A stretch of DNA of 64,000 nucleotides, taken from NCBI RefSeq assembly GCF_037101375.1, contig NZ_AP029019.1, positions 1,736,001 through 1,800,000 of the forward strand, written 5' to 3'. The DNA comes from Acidovorax sp. DW039 (GTDB taxonomy: Bacteria; Pseudomonadota; Gammaproteobacteria; Burkholderiales; Burkholderiaceae_C). The notes under the pieces were generated by a model. That model was not told the DNA's origin, did no database searches, and saw nothing but the letters and a program-made list of their open reading frames with translations. A program made the position numbers and the translations under genes. Below are positions 9,007 to 19,414 of the stretch, one piece after another (the first letter of the stretch is position 1; each line of letters begins with the position of its first letter).

Positions 9007-9037
9007 TTCCAGGCCCTGCCGCCGCTTGGTGCGGTTC

Positions 9038-9805
9038 TCACTCCCCCTGCGATCCTCGGTGTGCCCAGCGGGTGGTGCGCTTTTCCACCCAGCTGAACAA
9101 TTCGTACATCGCCATCGCCATCGCGCCCACCACCATCAGCCCGGCAAACGCCAGGCCCATCTGCATGGACGAGCCCGCGCTGATGAGCAGGTAGCCGATA
9201 CCTTCGTTGGCAGCGGTCATCTCACTCACCGTGGTGCCCACAAAGGCCAGGGTAATGGCGACTTTGAGAGAGCCATAAAAGTAGGGCAGCGAGCGGGGCA
9301 GCCCCACCTTGGTCAGCACGTCCCAGCGCTTGGCACCCAGCACGCGCAGCACGTCTTCCAGCTCGGGCTCCAGTGTGGCCAGGCCCGTGGCAATGTTGAC
9401 CATGATGGGAAAGAAGCTGATGAGGAAGGCTGTGAGGATGGCTGGCCCCACGCCAATGCCGAACCACACCACCAGAATGGGCACGAACGCCGCCTTGGGC
9501 AGGGCGTTGAAGGCTGTCATCAGCGGGTACATGGCAGCGTAGGCCAGGCGAGAGCTGCCGATGACAAAGCCCAGCAGCACACCCACCACGATGGCGATTG
9601 CAAAGCCCGCCATGGTGACCCAGAAGGTGCGCCAGGCGTGGCCTGCAATGACGCCCCCAAACTCCACCAGCTGCGTGCCAATGGCCCAGGGGCTGGGGAA
9701 GATGAACTCAGACACATTGAAGGCCGAGCAGATGATTTGCCACAGCAGGATGGTGGCCGCCAGCAGCAGCCAGGGGGACCAGCGTTCTACGGTTTTTTTG
9801 TGCAT
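9038..9805 (-). CDS. ABC transporter permease (SsuC/TauC/ThiX type)
   Basis: Inner-membrane component of a nitrate/sulfonate/pyrimidine-type importer, 255 aa with about six membrane segments. The cytoplasmic EAA-like loop that docks on the ATPase is visible as ATLEPELEDVLRVLGAKRWD near residue 145. It is last in a three-gene operon (receptor, ATPase, permease), 14 bp after the ATPase gene. The length is normal for the family. The transported compound cannot be read from the sequence; sulfonates, taurine, thiamine precursors and similar small organics are all served by this class. Confidence 0.88.
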   Translation of the reverse strand: MHKKTVERWSPWLLLAATILLWQIICSAFNVSEFIFPSPWAIGTQLVEFGGVIAGHAWRTFWVTMAGFAIAIVVGVLLGFVIGSSRLAYAAMYPLMTAFNALPKAAFVPILVVWFGIGVGPAILTAFLISFFPIMVNIATGLATLEPELEDVLRVLGAKRWDVLTKVGLPRSLPYFYGSLKVAITLAFVGTTVSEMTAANEGIGYLLISAGSSMQMGLAFAGLMVVGAMAMAMYELFSWVEKRTTRWAHRGSQGE

Positions 9806-9819
9806 GGGGGTCTCTGGTC

Positions 9820-10656
9820 TTATTGCGGGATGGGTGCGCCTGCTTTTCCTGCACCCTGGCGAAGAGCCCCGATGTGACCGCGCAGCTCGTGCACGATGTC
9901 GGTGAACTCTTTGGAGTAGGTCACCTCCAGGTCGCGGGGGCGGGGCAGCTCAATCTCGCGCCGCACCACAAACCGGCCGGGGCTCTTGCTCATCACATAC
10001 ACCGTGTCGGCCAGGAAAACGCTCTCACGCAGGTCGTGCGTCACCAGGATCACGTTGAATTTCTGCTCGGCCTGCAGGTCGCGCAGAATGCACCACAGCT
10101 CCTCGCGGGTGAAGGCATCGAGCGCGCCGAAGGGCTCGTCCAGCAGCAACATCTTGGGTTCGTGGATGAGGGCGCGGCAAATGCTTGCGCGCTGCTGCAT
10201 CCCCCCTGACAGCTGCCACGGAAACTTGTCCTCGTAGCCACCCAGCCCCACCTTTTGCAGCAGCTTGCGGGCGCGCTCCTCGTATTCCTTGCGCTTGTGC
10301 TTGAAGTTGCTGCGGAAGGGCTCTACGATCTCGAGCGGCAGCAGCACGTTGTCGACCGTGGTGCGCCATGGCAGCAGCGACGGAGCCTGAAAGGCCATGC
10401 CCGAAATCTTGAGGGGGCCCGTCACGGGCTTGCCATCGATCAGGATCTTGCCCATGGAGGGCATCTTCAAACCGGTGGCCAGCTTCATGAAGGTGGACTT
10501 GCCACAGCCCGACGGCCCCACGATGGCGATGAACTCACCCTGGCGGATTTGCAGGTCGATGGCCTCGACGGCAAAGTGGTTCTGCGCGAGCAGCTCGTCG
10601 TTGTAGGCGAGCCAGACGTCGCGGAAATCCACGAAATAGGAGTCGTTAGCCTGCAT
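9820..10656 (-). CDS. ABC transporter ATP-binding protein (SsuB/TauB type)
   Basis: ATPase that powers the neighbouring permease, 278 aa from ATG at 10656. Walker A GPSGCGKST is at residues 47-55, the signature LSGGMQQR at 149-156, and Walker B with the catalytic Glu (LLLDEP) at 170-175, all intact. The frame stays open upstream to 10701, but that extension is encoded by a dispersed repeat (10674-10720) and is unlikely to be translated; MQANDSYF is the natural N-terminus. It lies 87 bp after the receptor gene, that gap being largely the repeat, and 14 bp before the permease. Confidence 0.9.
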   Translation of the reverse strand: MQANDSYFVDFRDVWLAYNDELLAQNHFAVEAIDLQIRQGEFIAIVGPSGCGKSTFMKLATGLKMPSMGKILIDGKPVTGPLKISGMAFQAPSLLPWRTTVDNVLLPLEIVEPFRSNFKHKRKEYEERARKLLQKVGLGGYEDKFPWQLSGGMQQRASICRALIHEPKMLLLDEPFGALDAFTREELWCILRDLQAEQKFNVILVTHDLRESVFLADTVYVMSKSPGRFVVRREIELPRPRDLEVTYSKEFTDIVHELRGHIGALRQGAGKAGAPIPQ

Positions 10657-10673
10657 GGTGATGGATGAAAAGT

Positions 10674-10720
10674 GCCGCCAGCGCTTATGGAGTAAGCGCA
10701 AGCAGCTATTGAATTGATAG
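10674..10720 (-). repeat. Dispersed AGCTGC...AAGCGC repeat, copy 2 (inside an operon)
   Basis: Minus-strand copy: ATAGCTGCTTGCGCTTACTC then AAGCGCTGGCGGC. It fills the gap between the receptor and ATPase genes of the ABC operon, so it is transcribed and could form a hairpin between the cistrons. Confidence 0.75.
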
Positions 10721-10743
10721 TGAAAGGCCGCGTTGCTTCTGTG

Positions 10744-11772
10744 TTACTTCTTCGGCAGGATGTTCAGCTCTGCGGCGCTGGGTAGGAAGCTGCCGTTCCA
10801 CACATCGTCTGGGTTCACGCGGGTTTTGGTGTTGAACGCGTCCGACACCTGCGACGCCATCAGCGACAGGCGGCCGGGTTTGGCCTGGCCAAAGCCCTCG
10901 GCGCGCGCGTCGGGGCTGTTGATGACGGTGTCGATCGCCAGTTGCAGGCGGCGTGTTTCCAGCGCCACGTTCACAATGCCGTCGCGTGCGCGCACATGCT
11001 CGATGGCGGCAGCGGGGTTGGCCATGACTTCCTTGGCGCCCTTGGTGAAGGCGGACAGGAAGGCTTTGATCGCCGCCGGGTTCTCCTTGATGAGCTTGGG
11101 CGAGGCAATGATCACGTTGCCATACAGCTTCACGCCGTAGTCGGCATAAGGCAGCACCACCACATCCGCAGTCTTGATGCCGCGGGCCTCCAGGTTCAGC
11201 AGCGAAGTGAAGGTGAAGCCGGTAATCGCGTCCACATCGCCGCGCACCAGCATGGTTTCGCGCAGTGGCGGGTCCATGGCGGTCCATTGCACGTTGCCGA
11301 CCTTGTTGGCCTTCTGGAAGATGGGGAAGGCACGGCGGCCTGCGTCAAACACCGGGGCTCCCAGCTTTTTGCCCGCCAGGTCTGCGGGCGTGTTGATGCC
11401 GCTTTTCTTGAGCGCCATCACCGAAGCGGGCGTGTTGTTGTAGACCATCATCACCGCCACGGGCTTGTTCTGCGCGTCGGGGTTGTTGGCGTGGAACTCC
11501 ATCACAGCGGCCAGATCGGCAAAACCCATGTCGTAGGTGCCCGATGCTACGCGCTGCACCGCGCCGCCCGAGCCGTTGCCTGCGTCTACGGTCACGTCCA
11601 GCCCCGCGGCCTTGAAGTAGCCTTTGGCCGCGGGCTGCAGGAACAGGGCCGCAGGCCCCTCAAAGCGCCAGTCAAGCTGGAACTTGATAGGCGTGCTCTG
11701 CGCGTGCGCTGCCGAGAATGCGCCCACCAAGGCCAAGGCTGCTGCGGTTTGCACGAACGTTCTTTTCTTCAT
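10744..11772 (-). CDS. ABC transporter substrate-binding protein (NMT1/THI5-like)
   Basis: Periplasmic receptor of the importer, 342 aa from ATG at 11772. A typical signal peptide (MKKRTFVQ..., hydrophobic core, cleavage after AHA at about residue 23) is followed by the family-typical FQLDWRFEGPAAL and later by a GTYDMGFAD motif of the NMT1/SsuA fold. A Shine-Dalgarno AGGAG precedes the ATG by about 8 bases. The frame can be read back to 11877, but that would bury the signal peptide. Similar receptors bind pyrimidine thiamine precursors, sulfonates or riboflavin; the ligand here is not determinable. Confidence 0.88.
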   Translation of the reverse strand: MKKRTFVQTAAALALVGAFSAAHAQSTPIKFQLDWRFEGPAALFLQPAAKGYFKAAGLDVTVDAGNGSGGAVQRVASGTYDMGFADLAAVMEFHANNPDAQNKPVAVMMVYNNTPASVMALKKSGINTPADLAGKKLGAPVFDAGRRAFPIFQKANKVGNVQWTAMDPPLRETMLVRGDVDAITGFTFTSLLNLEARGIKTADVVVLPYADYGVKLYGNVIIASPKLIKENPAAIKAFLSAFTKGAKEVMANPAAAIEHVRARDGIVNVALETRRLQLAIDTVINSPDARAEGFGQAKPGRLSLMASQVSDAFNTKTRVNPDDVWNGSFLPSAAELNILPKK

Positions 11773-12409
11773 GGAAATAGCTCCTGGCGCACGCCAAAAA
11801 TGGTTGTAGAACCTGTTCAACAAGGGGACAGACACCCGCACGGGTAGTGCGGTGCTGTCATGGGGACTGTTCAGCAAAAACGATGCCCGTTTTGGTTCGA
11901 TTTGCAGCGCATGGACAGGGTTTGTCCAGCATCAAAAAACATTGTTCACCGAAGTGGTGCGCACGGGCATGGAGGGTTTCCCGAAATGGTGCGGTGTGGG
12001 GCAGCTTTGTGGCAGAAGTGTGTCCGCATCCCGGAGCCGCCGTGCGCAGGCGCAACGGATTGGGAGAAACACGCAGACAGGGGGCGGGTGCCGGTGGTAC
12101 AACGAAGTGCAGCATCCGCAAACCGATGGCGAGGTGTTCAGGATGTTCTGCATAGCCCTCGCGGGTTGGTGGTGGTGCGGCTCGGGGTAGGCCGCAAGGC
12201 GTCTTTTGGAGTCAACAGCCCGGCTATTGGCAAGAAAAGCAACGCAGCGGACGGCTCAGGCCGCGCTATCACAGGCCGCAGGGAGTTATGCAGGACTTCC
12301 TCTACCCCACGGTGGCACCGCAACCACGGCCGGGTGCGCAGTCCGCTGCTTGGCACTGCAGTTACAGGGGCGCAGCGGGCTTTTTAAAGACCCACAAGAG
12401 GGCTGACCT
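11773..12409. other. Intergenic region (637 bp), no gene seen
   Basis: Separates the receptor gene (minus) from the HDOD gene (plus). It contains a 14-base repeat (11807-11820) and an inverted repeat TGGACA-N5-TGTCCA at 11912-11928. Several short frames exist in both directions, but none has a start site or a protein-like composition. The sequence just before 12410 (ACAAGAGGGCTGACCT) gives a weak ribosome site for the HDOD gene. Confidence 0.5.
11807..11820. repeat. 14-base repeat TAGAACCTGTTCAA, copy 2
   Basis: Identical to 1090-1103. Both copies are in the same orientation and lie 34-42 bp upstream of a minus-strand gene for an exported protein. See also 40461-40473. Confidence 0.5.
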
Positions 12410-13228
12410 ATGCCACACCTGACCGAGTTTTTCGAAAACGTGCAATTGCCCACCATGCCCGACGTGGCGCGGGAACTGGTGGCGACGATGCAGGACGACG
12501 ACATCCCGTTTGAGAAGGTGCGCAGCGCCATTGCGCGAGACCCGGCGTTGACCGCCAAGCTCATTCGCCTGGCCAACAGCGCGCGTTTTGGCCTGCAGCG
12601 GCAGGTGGCTTCTCTGGATGATGCGCTCACCCTGGTGGGGCTCAACCAGGTGCGCACCCTGGCGCTGGCGGCCAGCACGGCGGGCATGTTCAAGGATATG
12701 CCCGGAGTGGATGCCGATGCCTTCTGGAAGGAAAGCATGGCCACTGCGGGCTATGCCCAGTGGTTGGCGCGCACGCTGGGCTCAGACGTGCAGCAGTCTT
12801 GGCTGGCGGGATTTCTGGTGCGCATTGGCGAGCTGATCATTGCCCAGAAGGCGCCGGAACAGATTCCTGCCATCGAGCAGCTGCCCCACCATGCGGGCGG
12901 ACGGTGGGAGCGTGAAAAACTCTTGCTCGGCTTCACAGAAGCCCAGGTCACCGCTGAGCTGGCCCGTCGCTGGCGCTTTCCGGAAACCATCGTGCGTGCG
13001 CTGGAGACGGCAGAGGACCCCGTCGCGGCCACGCCCTTCTGTCGTCTGGGGGGTATCGTGCATGTGGCCATGCTGCTGGCAGAAATTGGCCTGGAGGAGC
13101 CCATGTCGCCCGAAGAGACCATCGCCAGCCTGCCCCAGGAGATCCGCCAGGCCCTGCAGCTCGATTCCGCCTGGCTCGTCACCCATCTGCCGCCGGTGGC
13201 TGATTTCGTGGATGTGCCAATACGCTGA
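12410..13228 (+). CDS. HDOD domain signalling protein
   Basis: Single-domain HDOD protein, 272 aa. The N-terminal half has the typical start (LPTMPDVARELV, residues 14-25) and the conserved pattern DPALTAKLIRLANSARFG near 44-61, followed by a helical domain to the end. HDOD domains resemble HD phosphohydrolases but usually lack the metal-binding residues, and they act in signalling, often linked to chemotaxis or cyclic di-GMP. No receptor or GGDEF domain is fused. It is a single-gene transcript, with a strong terminator 34 bp after the stop. The specific role is unknown. Confidence 0.8.
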   Translation: MPHLTEFFENVQLPTMPDVARELVATMQDDDIPFEKVRSAIARDPALTAKLIRLANSARFGLQRQVASLDDALTLVGLNQVRTLALAASTAGMFKDMPGVDADAFWKESMATAGYAQWLARTLGSDVQQSWLAGFLVRIGELIIAQKAPEQIPAIEQLPHHAGGRWEREKLLLGFTEAQVTAELARRWRFPETIVRALETAEDPVAATPFCRLGGIVHVAMLLAEIGLEEPMSPEETIASLPQEIRQALQLDSAWLVTHLPPVADFVDVPIR

Positions 13229-13261
13229 ATGCATCGGCGTTTGCCTGCACACCGTAAAACA

Positions 13262-13285
13262 AAAGGGCCCACGCGGGCCCTTTTT
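13262..13285 (+). terminator. Rho-independent terminator after the HDOD gene
   Basis: AAAGGGCCC-ACGC-GGGCCCTTTTT: a 9-bp GC-rich stem, 4-base loop and U-run. The matching A-run on the other side means that it may also stop maeB transcripts arriving from the minus strand. Confidence 0.9.
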
Positions 13286-13341
13286 CTTTGCTTACTACGG
13301 CATGGCTGCCGCGTTGGTTGCGCGCAGCAGCCTGCGGTGGT

Positions 13342-15657
13342 TCAACGGGGGCGTGCCGCCGCGCTGGCCACAGCCAGTGCGGTCATATTGAACACCCGGC
13401 GCACCGTGGCGGCTGGCGTCAGGATGTAAGCCGTGGCAGCCGCACCCATCAGGATTGGCCCCACCGTCACACCACCGCTGGTGGTGGTTTTGAGCACGTT
13501 GTAGAGGATGTTGGCTGCATCGATATTCGGGCAGATCAGCAGATTGGCCGAGCCGCTGAGCGTCGAATCCGCTTCCGTCATGTAGGTCTTGCGGATGTTG
13601 GGTTCCAGCGCGGCGTCACCGTGCAGTTCGCCGTCGCACTCGATCTCGGGATGGGCGGCCACGAACAGGTCACGGGCCTCGCGCATCTTGCGTGCTGATG
13701 CACGCTTGGAGGACCCGTAGCTGGAGTGCGACAGGAAGGCCACCTTGGGTGGCAAGCCAAAGCGCTGCACTTCCTGCACCGACATCCAGGCAATGTCGGC
13801 CAGTTGCTGGGCCGTGGGGTCCTCGTTCACATAGGTGTCCGCAATGAACAGGGTGCCGTTGCGGTCTGTCATCAGCGCATTCAGCGCAGCGTAGTTCGTG
13901 GCGCCAGGGGCGTGGCCCAGAATGTTGTTGATGCGCTCCAGGTGCGTCTCATAGGTGCCCACCAGTCCGCAAATCATGGCGTCCGCATCGCCCAGCTTCA
14001 CCATCAGCGAGGCAATGATGGTGTTGGAGCGGCGCACCGCGGCCTTGGCCACCTCGGGCGTTGCGCCATTGCGCTTCATGAGCTGGTGGTAGGTTTCCCA
14101 GTACTGGCGGAAGCGTGGGTCGTCCTCAGGGTTGCAGATCTCCACATCCTTGCCGGGCTGCATGCGCAGGCCTGCTTTTTCGATGCGGGCGGCAATCACC
14201 GCAGGGCGGCCAATCAGGATGGGGTGGGCAATCTTGTCGTCGATGGCCATCTGGGCTGCACGCAGGGCGCGCTCGTCTTCACCGTCTGCGTAGGCCACAC
14301 GCTTCTGGCCTTCGGGCAGGGCCTTTGCGGCGGTGATCACCGGGCGCATCAGCATGCCTGTCTGGTACACAAAGCGCGACAGGTTTTCCTTGTACGCCTC
14401 CATGTCTTCAATGGGGCGGGTGGCCACTCCAGACTCGGCAGCAGCTTGCGCCACGGCAGGGGCAATCTTGAGGATGAGGCGCGAGTCAAATGGCGTGGGG
14501 ATCAGGTAGTCGGGGCCAAAGGTCAGTTCCTTGCCCGCATAGGCGTTGGCCACTTCTTCGCTGATGTCGGCCTTGGCCAGATCGGCAATCTGGCGCACGC
14601 AGGCCAGCTTCATGGCTTCGGTGATCTTGGTGGCACCGCAGTCCAGCGCGCCACGGAAGATGTAGGGGAAGCACAAAACGTTGTTGACCTGGTTGGGGTA
14701 GTCCGAACGGCCGGTAGCGATGATGCAGTCGGGCCGCACGGCCTTGGCCAGTTCGGGGCGGATCTCGGGCTCGGGGTTGGCCAGCGCCAGGATGATGGGC
14801 TTGGGGGCCATGGTCTTGACCATCTCTGCCGTCAGTACGCCGGGCGCAGAGCAGCCCAGGAACACGTCTGCGCCATTCACCGCATCGGCCAGCGTGCGCG
14901 CTTCGGTTTTCTGTGCGTACTGGGCCTTGGATTCGTCGTAGCCACCGGGGCGGCCTTCGTAGATCACGCCTTTGGAGTCGCACACAAAGATGTTTTCGCG
15001 CTTGACGCCCAGGCCCACCATCACGTTCAGGCAGGCAATGGCAGCAGCGCCCGCGCCGGACACGGCCACCTTCACCGCACCAATGTCCTTGCCCACCAGC
15101 TCCAGCCCGTTGAGCAGCGCCGCACTGCTGATGATGGCCGTGCCGTGCTGGTCATCGTGGAACACCGGAATGTTCATGCGCTTGCTCAGCTCGCGCTCGA
15201 TGTAGAAGCACTCGGGGGCCTTGATGTCTTCCAGGTTGATGCCGCCCAGCGTGGGCTCCAGACTGGCAATGATCTCGATCAGCTTGTCGGGATCGCGCTC
15301 GGCTAGCTCAATGTCAAACACATCCACACCGGCGAACTTCTTGAACAGGCAGCCCTTGCCTTCCATGACAGGCTTACCTGCCAGCGGGCCAATATCACCC
15401 AGGCCCAGCACGGCTGTGCCATTGGTAATCACTGCGACCAGGTTGCCGCGCGAGGTGTAGTCAAACGCCTTGGAGGGATCGGCCTGAATGTCCAGGCAGG
15501 GGTAAGCCACGCCGGGCGAATACGCCAGAGACAGGTCGCGCTGGTTGGACAGCGGCTTGGTGGGCGTGACGGAAATCTTGCCCCGGCTGGGGTTGCGGTG
15601 GTATTCGAGCGCGGCTTCGCGCAGGGCCTGTTCGGCGGCAGACAGGTTCTGTGTCAT
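13342..15657 (-). CDS. maeB: NADP-dependent malic enzyme with phosphotransacetylase-like domain
   Basis: Oxidative decarboxylation of malate to pyruvate, making NADPH in the cytoplasm. The 771-aa protein is full length for MaeB: an N-terminal malic domain ([12 protein letters not shown] near residue 48), an NAD(P)-binding domain with [13 protein letters not shown] near residue 195, and a C-terminal phosphotransacetylase-like domain from about 440 to 760. That C-terminal domain is regulatory in characterised MaeB proteins and binds acetyl-CoA. The start at 15657 overlaps no other gene. It precedes a chemoreceptor and DctA on the same strand, which suggests a C4-dicarboxylate theme, although the gaps are too long for an operon. 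Confidence 0.95.
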   Translation of the reverse strand: MTQNLSAAEQALREAALEYHRNPSRGKISVTPTKPLSNQRDLSLAYSPGVAYPCLDIQADPSKAFDYTSRGNLVAVITNGTAVLGLGDIGPLAGKPVMEGKGCLFKKFAGVDVFDIELAERDPDKLIEIIASLEPTLGGINLEDIKAPECFYIERELSKRMNIPVFHDDQHGTAIISSAALLNGLELVGKDIGAVKVAVSGAGAAAIACLNVMVGLGVKRENIFVCDSKGVIYEGRPGGYDESKAQYAQKTEARTLADAVNGADVFLGCSAPGVLTAEMVKTMAPKPIILALANPEPEIRPELAKAVRPDCIIATGRSDYPNQVNNVLCFPYIFRGALDCGATKITEAMKLACVRQIADLAKADISEEVANAYAGKELTFGPDYLIPTPFDSRLILKIAPAVAQAAAESGVATRPIEDMEAYKENLSRFVYQTGMLMRPVITAAKALPEGQKRVAYADGEDERALRAAQMAIDDKIAHPILIGRPAVIAARIEKAGLRMQPGKDVEICNPEDDPRFRQYWETYHQLMKRNGATPEVAKAAVRRSNTIIASLMVKLGDADAMICGLVGTYETHLERINNILGHAPGATNYAALNALMTDRNGTLFIADTYVNEDPTAQQLADIAWMSVQEVQRFGLPPKVAFLSHSSYGSSKRASARKMREARDLFVAAHPEIECDGELHGDAALEPNIRKTYMTEADSTLSGSANLLICPNIDAANILYNVLKTTTSGGVTVGPILMGAAATAYILTPAATVRRVFNMTALAVASAAARPR

Positions 15658-15992
15658 AGAGAGAAAAGTGTGTGCGAGACGGTTCGAGGGAGCTTAATGC
15701 ATGTCTGGTTCAGCATGGCTGGTGCCCTCATGCGTTGTGTGCATGAATTGATCAACGCGAGTGGAGCCGTGATGAGGCTCTGAGCCCATGCGTTGCAGAG
15801 GGTGGGGGTGCAACGGGGTAGCAAGCGTAAACGAATGGACCTAGCAGAAAAAAGCCCGGGCGCTATGGTGCCACAGGGCGCTGAAAGATATCGGATTTGA
15901 CGAATGCGTGCTTCTGATCTGATGACTGTGCGCGCATGCCGTTGCACGCAACGCAGCCGTTCAGATGCTGCAATTGCGTGGCAACCTTCTTA
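15658..15992. other. Intergenic region between maeB and the chemoreceptor gene (335 bp)
   Basis: Contains a palindrome CGTTGC-AC-GCAACG around 15937-15953. On the minus strand, AGCGCCCGGGCTTTTTT near 15846-15862 could be a weak terminator for the chemoreceptor gene. No gene is seen. Confidence 0.4.
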
Positions 15993-17840
15993 TTAAAGTG
16001 AGGGCAAACGTTGGGTGCTGGAAAGAAGCCCGGAGGATGCGCCATGAGAGTCCAGCGTAAAGCCTGCCACAGTGCGTGACAGGTTGTGGGCCTGCTCGTT
16101 CAAGACGGCGGACGCCGCGGTGGACTCCTCGACCAGGGCTGCGTTTTGCTGTGTAGCTCGGTCCATCTCGGTCACGGCCTGATTGATCTGGCTGATACCG
16201 GAGCTTTGTTCAGCCATGGACCCATTGATCTCCCCAATCGTGAGCGTTACGCGCTGAATGCTCTGAACGATGGCCGCCATGGTTTCGCCCGCTGCGCGAA
16301 CCCGCTCTGAGCCCGTCATCACGCTGGCGCTGGATGCGTCGATCAGTGTCTTGATCTCCCGCGCTGCCTCTGCGCTGCGCTGAGCCAGGCTGCGTACTTC
16401 GCTGGCTACCACAGCAAAACCTCTGCCTTGTTCACCCGCTCTGGCTGCCTCTACCGCAGCGTTCAGGGCAAGGATGTTGGTCTGGAAGGCGATCGAGTCG
16501 ATCACGCCAATGATCTCTCCGATCTTGGCAGACGCCTTGGAAATGTCGTCCATGGTGGCAACGGCACTGGCGACCACTTCGCCACCCTTGAGTGCTGAGG
16601 CGCTGGCTTCACCTGCCAGCTTGGTGGCCAGGCTGGCGGAGTCGGCAGATTGCTTCACGGCCACGGTGAGTTGCGACAGGGATGCCGATGTCTCCTGCAA
16701 GCTGCTGGCAGAGCCCTCCGTCCGGTTGGACAAGTCTTGGTTGCCTGCACGTATTTCATCGGTGGCAGTCTTCATCGACTCAACCCCGTTGCGCACATCC
16801 TTGAGCACGGTGCTGATCTGCTCCACAAACTTGTTGAAGGACGATGCGATTTGCGCCACCTCGTCCTGCCCAGAAACCGGCAACCTTTGTGTCAGGTCAC
16901 CGCCTCCCGAGCCAATCTTGTCCATGGCATCTCTCACCTGCGAGAGGCGACGGAACGAAGTAGCGGTAAGCAGGCCTGCAATACCTGCAGCGCCCAGTGC
17001 CAGCAGAACGATTGCTATGGCCAGCGTCTGAAGGACGCTGCGCAGCCCCGCGGTAGCTTCTGCCTTATCCAGCGCTACGACCAATATCCAATCTGTGCCC
17101 TGAACCTGTCGGCCTTTGAGCAGCTTGCTGGCTCCGGCCATTTCCACCTCCAGCGGCTTGCTGGTTTTGCTGAACTCAGCAAGAGCTGTGGGTATGAGCA
17201 GGGGGGATATTTCTGTTGCGGGCTTGAGCGCCAGTTTGGCATCTGCGTGCGCCAGGATCAGTCCATCGCTGTTGACCACAAAGCCCATGCTGCTGGGTGT
17301 GGGGCGTATGGTGGAAACCACTTCACGCACGCCATCCAATGGCACTGCACCGCTCACCACGCCAGCGAGCTTGCTGTCACGCAGCATGGGCGCTACGAAC
17401 GCAACATAGGGCACGCCGGTCGTGGAATCGCCATAGGGCTTGGTCACAGACAGCTTGCCTGCCTGCGCCGCCGTTTTGTACCAGGGGCGGGCTGTAGGGT
17501 CGTAGCCGGGGGCCGTGGATGTGGTGGAAAAAAATGTCTTGTCTTCCCAGCCTACGGTGGTGATGGGAAAGCCACCCGATTTGCTGAGCTGTTTGACAAA
17601 GCCTTGAGGGTCCCCGTGTTCGACCACTGCTGCAGTGGCTTGCACTGCCAAGCCCTTGGCCGCCACCCACTGGTCAATCGCTGTCGCGTTGCCTGCGGTG
17701 ATGGCGTCCAGATCCTGCTCAATGGTGGCAAAGGTGTTGGAGCGGGTGATGGTGTAGGTCGCCGCTCCCGTCACCGCCAGCGCGCCCACCACAGTGGCGG
17801 TGCTGATGGTGAGGATCTTGGCGCGCAGTGTCTGGATCAT
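15993..17840 (-). CDS. Methyl-accepting chemotaxis protein (dCache sensor)
   Basis: Transmembrane chemoreceptor, 615 aa. A first membrane segment (residues about 9-31) is followed by a periplasmic dCache-type sensor (35-280) with the usual [11 protein letters not shown] motif. Then come a second membrane segment (about 283-305), a HAMP domain, and a long cytoplasmic signalling helix pair whose hairpin tip reads [20 protein letters not shown]. The tail ends STQRLPSL and lacks a CheR/CheB-binding pentapeptide. The ligand is unknown; dCache_1 sensors of this type commonly bind amino acids or organic acids, and the DctA gene 120 bp upstream makes C4-dicarboxylates a reasonable guess. Confidence 0.93.
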   Translation of the reverse strand: MIQTLRAKILTISTATVVGALAVTGAATYTITRSNTFATIEQDLDAITAGNATAIDQWVAAKGLAVQATAAVVEHGDPQGFVKQLSKSGGFPITTVGWEDKTFFSTTSTAPGYDPTARPWYKTAAQAGKLSVTKPYGDSTTGVPYVAFVAPMLRDSKLAGVVSGAVPLDGVREVVSTIRPTPSSMGFVVNSDGLILAHADAKLALKPATEISPLLIPTALAEFSKTSKPLEVEMAGASKLLKGRQVQGTDWILVVALDKAEATAGLRSVLQTLAIAIVLLALGAAGIAGLLTATSFRRLSQVRDAMDKIGSGGGDLTQRLPVSGQDEVAQIASSFNKFVEQISTVLKDVRNGVESMKTATDEIRAGNQDLSNRTEGSASSLQETSASLSQLTVAVKQSADSASLATKLAGEASASALKGGEVVASAVATMDDISKASAKIGEIIGVIDSIAFQTNILALNAAVEAARAGEQGRGFAVVASEVRSLAQRSAEAAREIKTLIDASSASVMTGSERVRAAGETMAAIVQSIQRVTLTIGEINGSMAEQSSGISQINQAVTEMDRATQQNAALVEESTAASAVLNEQAHNLSRTVAGFTLDSHGASSGLLSSTQRLPSL

Positions 17841-17961
17841 GAAAGCGCTTTCAAAAAGAGGCTCAGAAAATTACACATCGAATTCGCTCTGTCCTTGCAT
17901 TTATTTACAAAACTGTTGCGTAGAAGCCCAAGCGCCAGGATCCTCTTCCAACGATGACTCG

Positions 17962-19239
17962 TTACTGCTCTTCTGGCACTGGCTTTCCATCTAGCACAGC
18001 CTGTGCCCGTTGCCGGTCAATGTCACCTTCCCACGCGGCAATCGCAACGGTGGCCACACAGTTGCCGATCAGGTTGCCCAGTGCGCGGGCAATGCCCATG
18101 AACCAGTCGACCGAGAGCACCAGCACCAGACCAATGGCCGGGATGGCAGGAATGGCCTGCAAGGTGGCTGCCAGCACCACGATGGCAGACCCGGGCACGC
18201 CGTGTGCCCCCTTGGATGTGACAAGGGAAATGGCCAAGATGGTCAGCAGGTCGGTCATGCTGATGGGCGTGTTGGTGGCCTGGGCAATGAACACTGCCGC
18301 CAGGGTGATGTAGATCGAGAACGCGTCCAGGTTGAACGAATAGCCTGTAGGGATGACCAGCCCCACGGTGGAGTCGCGCACGCCCAGGTGTTTGAGCTTG
18401 GCCATGATCTGGGGCAGCACGCTGTCGGAAGAAGTCGTTGCGAATACCACCGCAAGTTCTTCGCGCAGATAGCGCAGCAGCTTGAACAGGCTCAACCCCG
18501 ACAGACGCATGACGGTTCCGAGCACCACCACCACAAACAGCACGACTGCCGCATAGAAGAGGCCCACCAGCATGCCCAGCTGCTTGAGCGAGCCCACACC
18601 ATACTTGCCCACGGTGAATGCCACCGCGCCCAGCACCCCGAGCGGGGCCAGCTGGATGATGAGGCCCATCGCGCGGAACAGCACGGTAGAGAACTCTTCG
18701 ATCAGGCTCACTACGCCTTTGCCGCGATCTCCCACCAGCGCCAGGGCGCATCCGAACACGATGGAGAACAGCAGCACCTGCAGTACGTCGCCCGAAGCAA
18801 ATGCGCTGATGGCCGTGGTGGGAATGAGCTTGAGCATGAAGTCGCTGAACCCGCCCCCGGACAGCTTGTGCGCGTTGTCTGCATAACTGCTCATGGCTGA
18901 AGCGTCGAGCGCCTTGGGGTCCACATTCATGCCCACACCGGGCTCAAACACAAACGCCAGTACCAGACCCAGCACCAGTGCAATGCTGGTGATGACTTCA
19001 AAATAGATCAGCGATTTGACGCCCAGCCTGCCCACCCGCTTCAAGTCGCCAGTGCCCGCAATGCCGTGCACCACCACGCAGAAAACAATCAGCGGGACCA
19101 GCATCTTGATCAGCTTGATGAATCCGTCGCCCAGCGGTTTGAGCTGCACGGCCCATTGCGGCCACAGCAGCCCCACCAGAACACCGGCGATCAATGCCAG
19201 CACCACCCGGCCAAACAGTGAGCGAAAGAAACGTTGCAT
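17962..19239 (-). CDS. dctA: C4-dicarboxylate:cation symporter DctA
   Basis: Inner-membrane symporter for succinate, fumarate and malate (DAACS family), 425 aa from ATG at 19239. The N-terminus (MQRFFRSLFGRVVLALIAGV) and the conserved TSSSDSVLPQIM motif near residue 270 and PTGYSFNLDAFSIY near 305 identify DctA. Upstream ATGs at 19284 and further out add a non-conserved extension, and AGGGA lies seven bases before 19239. It ends with a charged tail. Together with MaeB it supports growth on C4 acids. No dctBD sensor genes are in the window. Confidence 0.93.
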   Translation of the reverse strand: MQRFFRSLFGRVVLALIAGVLVGLLWPQWAVQLKPLGDGFIKLIKMLVPLIVFCVVVHGIAGTGDLKRVGRLGVKSLIYFEVITSIALVLGLVLAFVFEPGVGMNVDPKALDASAMSSYADNAHKLSGGGFSDFMLKLIPTTAISAFASGDVLQVLLFSIVFGCALALVGDRGKGVVSLIEEFSTVLFRAMGLIIQLAPLGVLGAVAFTVGKYGVGSLKQLGMLVGLFYAAVVLFVVVVLGTVMRLSGLSLFKLLRYLREELAVVFATTSSDSVLPQIMAKLKHLGVRDSTVGLVIPTGYSFNLDAFSIYITLAAVFIAQATNTPISMTDLLTILAISLVTSKGAHGVPGSAIVVLAATLQAIPAIPAIGLVLVLSVDWFMGIARALGNLIGNCVATVAIAAWEGDIDRQRAQAVLDGKPVPEEQ

Positions 19240-19354
19240 GAAAGGTCCCTGTTGATTGGCAATTTCTGTACGCGAAAATTGCATACAAAAAGTGTAGACA
19301 TGAATGACTGCAAGGGACTGCGGGTTATCCCTGCTCAGGGGGCATGCGGGCACA

Positions 19355-19380
19355 AAAAGCCGGGCGCAGGGGCCCGGCTT
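19355..19380 (-). terminator. Terminator after the M20 gene (purine operon end)
   Basis: On the minus strand AAGCCGGGCCCCTGCGCCCGGCTTTTTG: an 8-bp stem followed by five U. It lies 35 bp beyond the stop of the M20 amidohydrolase gene and closes the GntR-puuE-uraD/allC-M20 operon. Confidence 0.85.
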
Positions 19381-19414
19381 GGTATGGGTGAGGGGATGGC
19401 GAGTTGCCTGTGCG

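Noticed and set aside
9000..9015. Inverted repeat GGCCTG-ATTC-CAGGCC as terminator
   Set aside because: Overlaps the stop codon of the 381-aa gene and has no U-run on either side.
10657..10701. N-terminal extension of the ABC ATPase gene through the repeat
   Set aside because: The added residues are encoded by a dispersed repeat and no ribosome site precedes them; ATG 10656 gives the normal family start.
11852..12387. Several overlapping short frames between the ABC receptor and HDOD genes
   Set aside because: Frames overlap each other on both strands, with unusual Trp/Cys/Arg content and no ribosome sites.
13726..15306. 526-codon open frame opposite maeB
   Set aside because: Antisense shadow; no recognisable motif and no ribosome site.
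16650..17957. 435-codon open frame opposite the chemoreceptor
   Set aside because: Antisense shadow; sequence is not protein-like.
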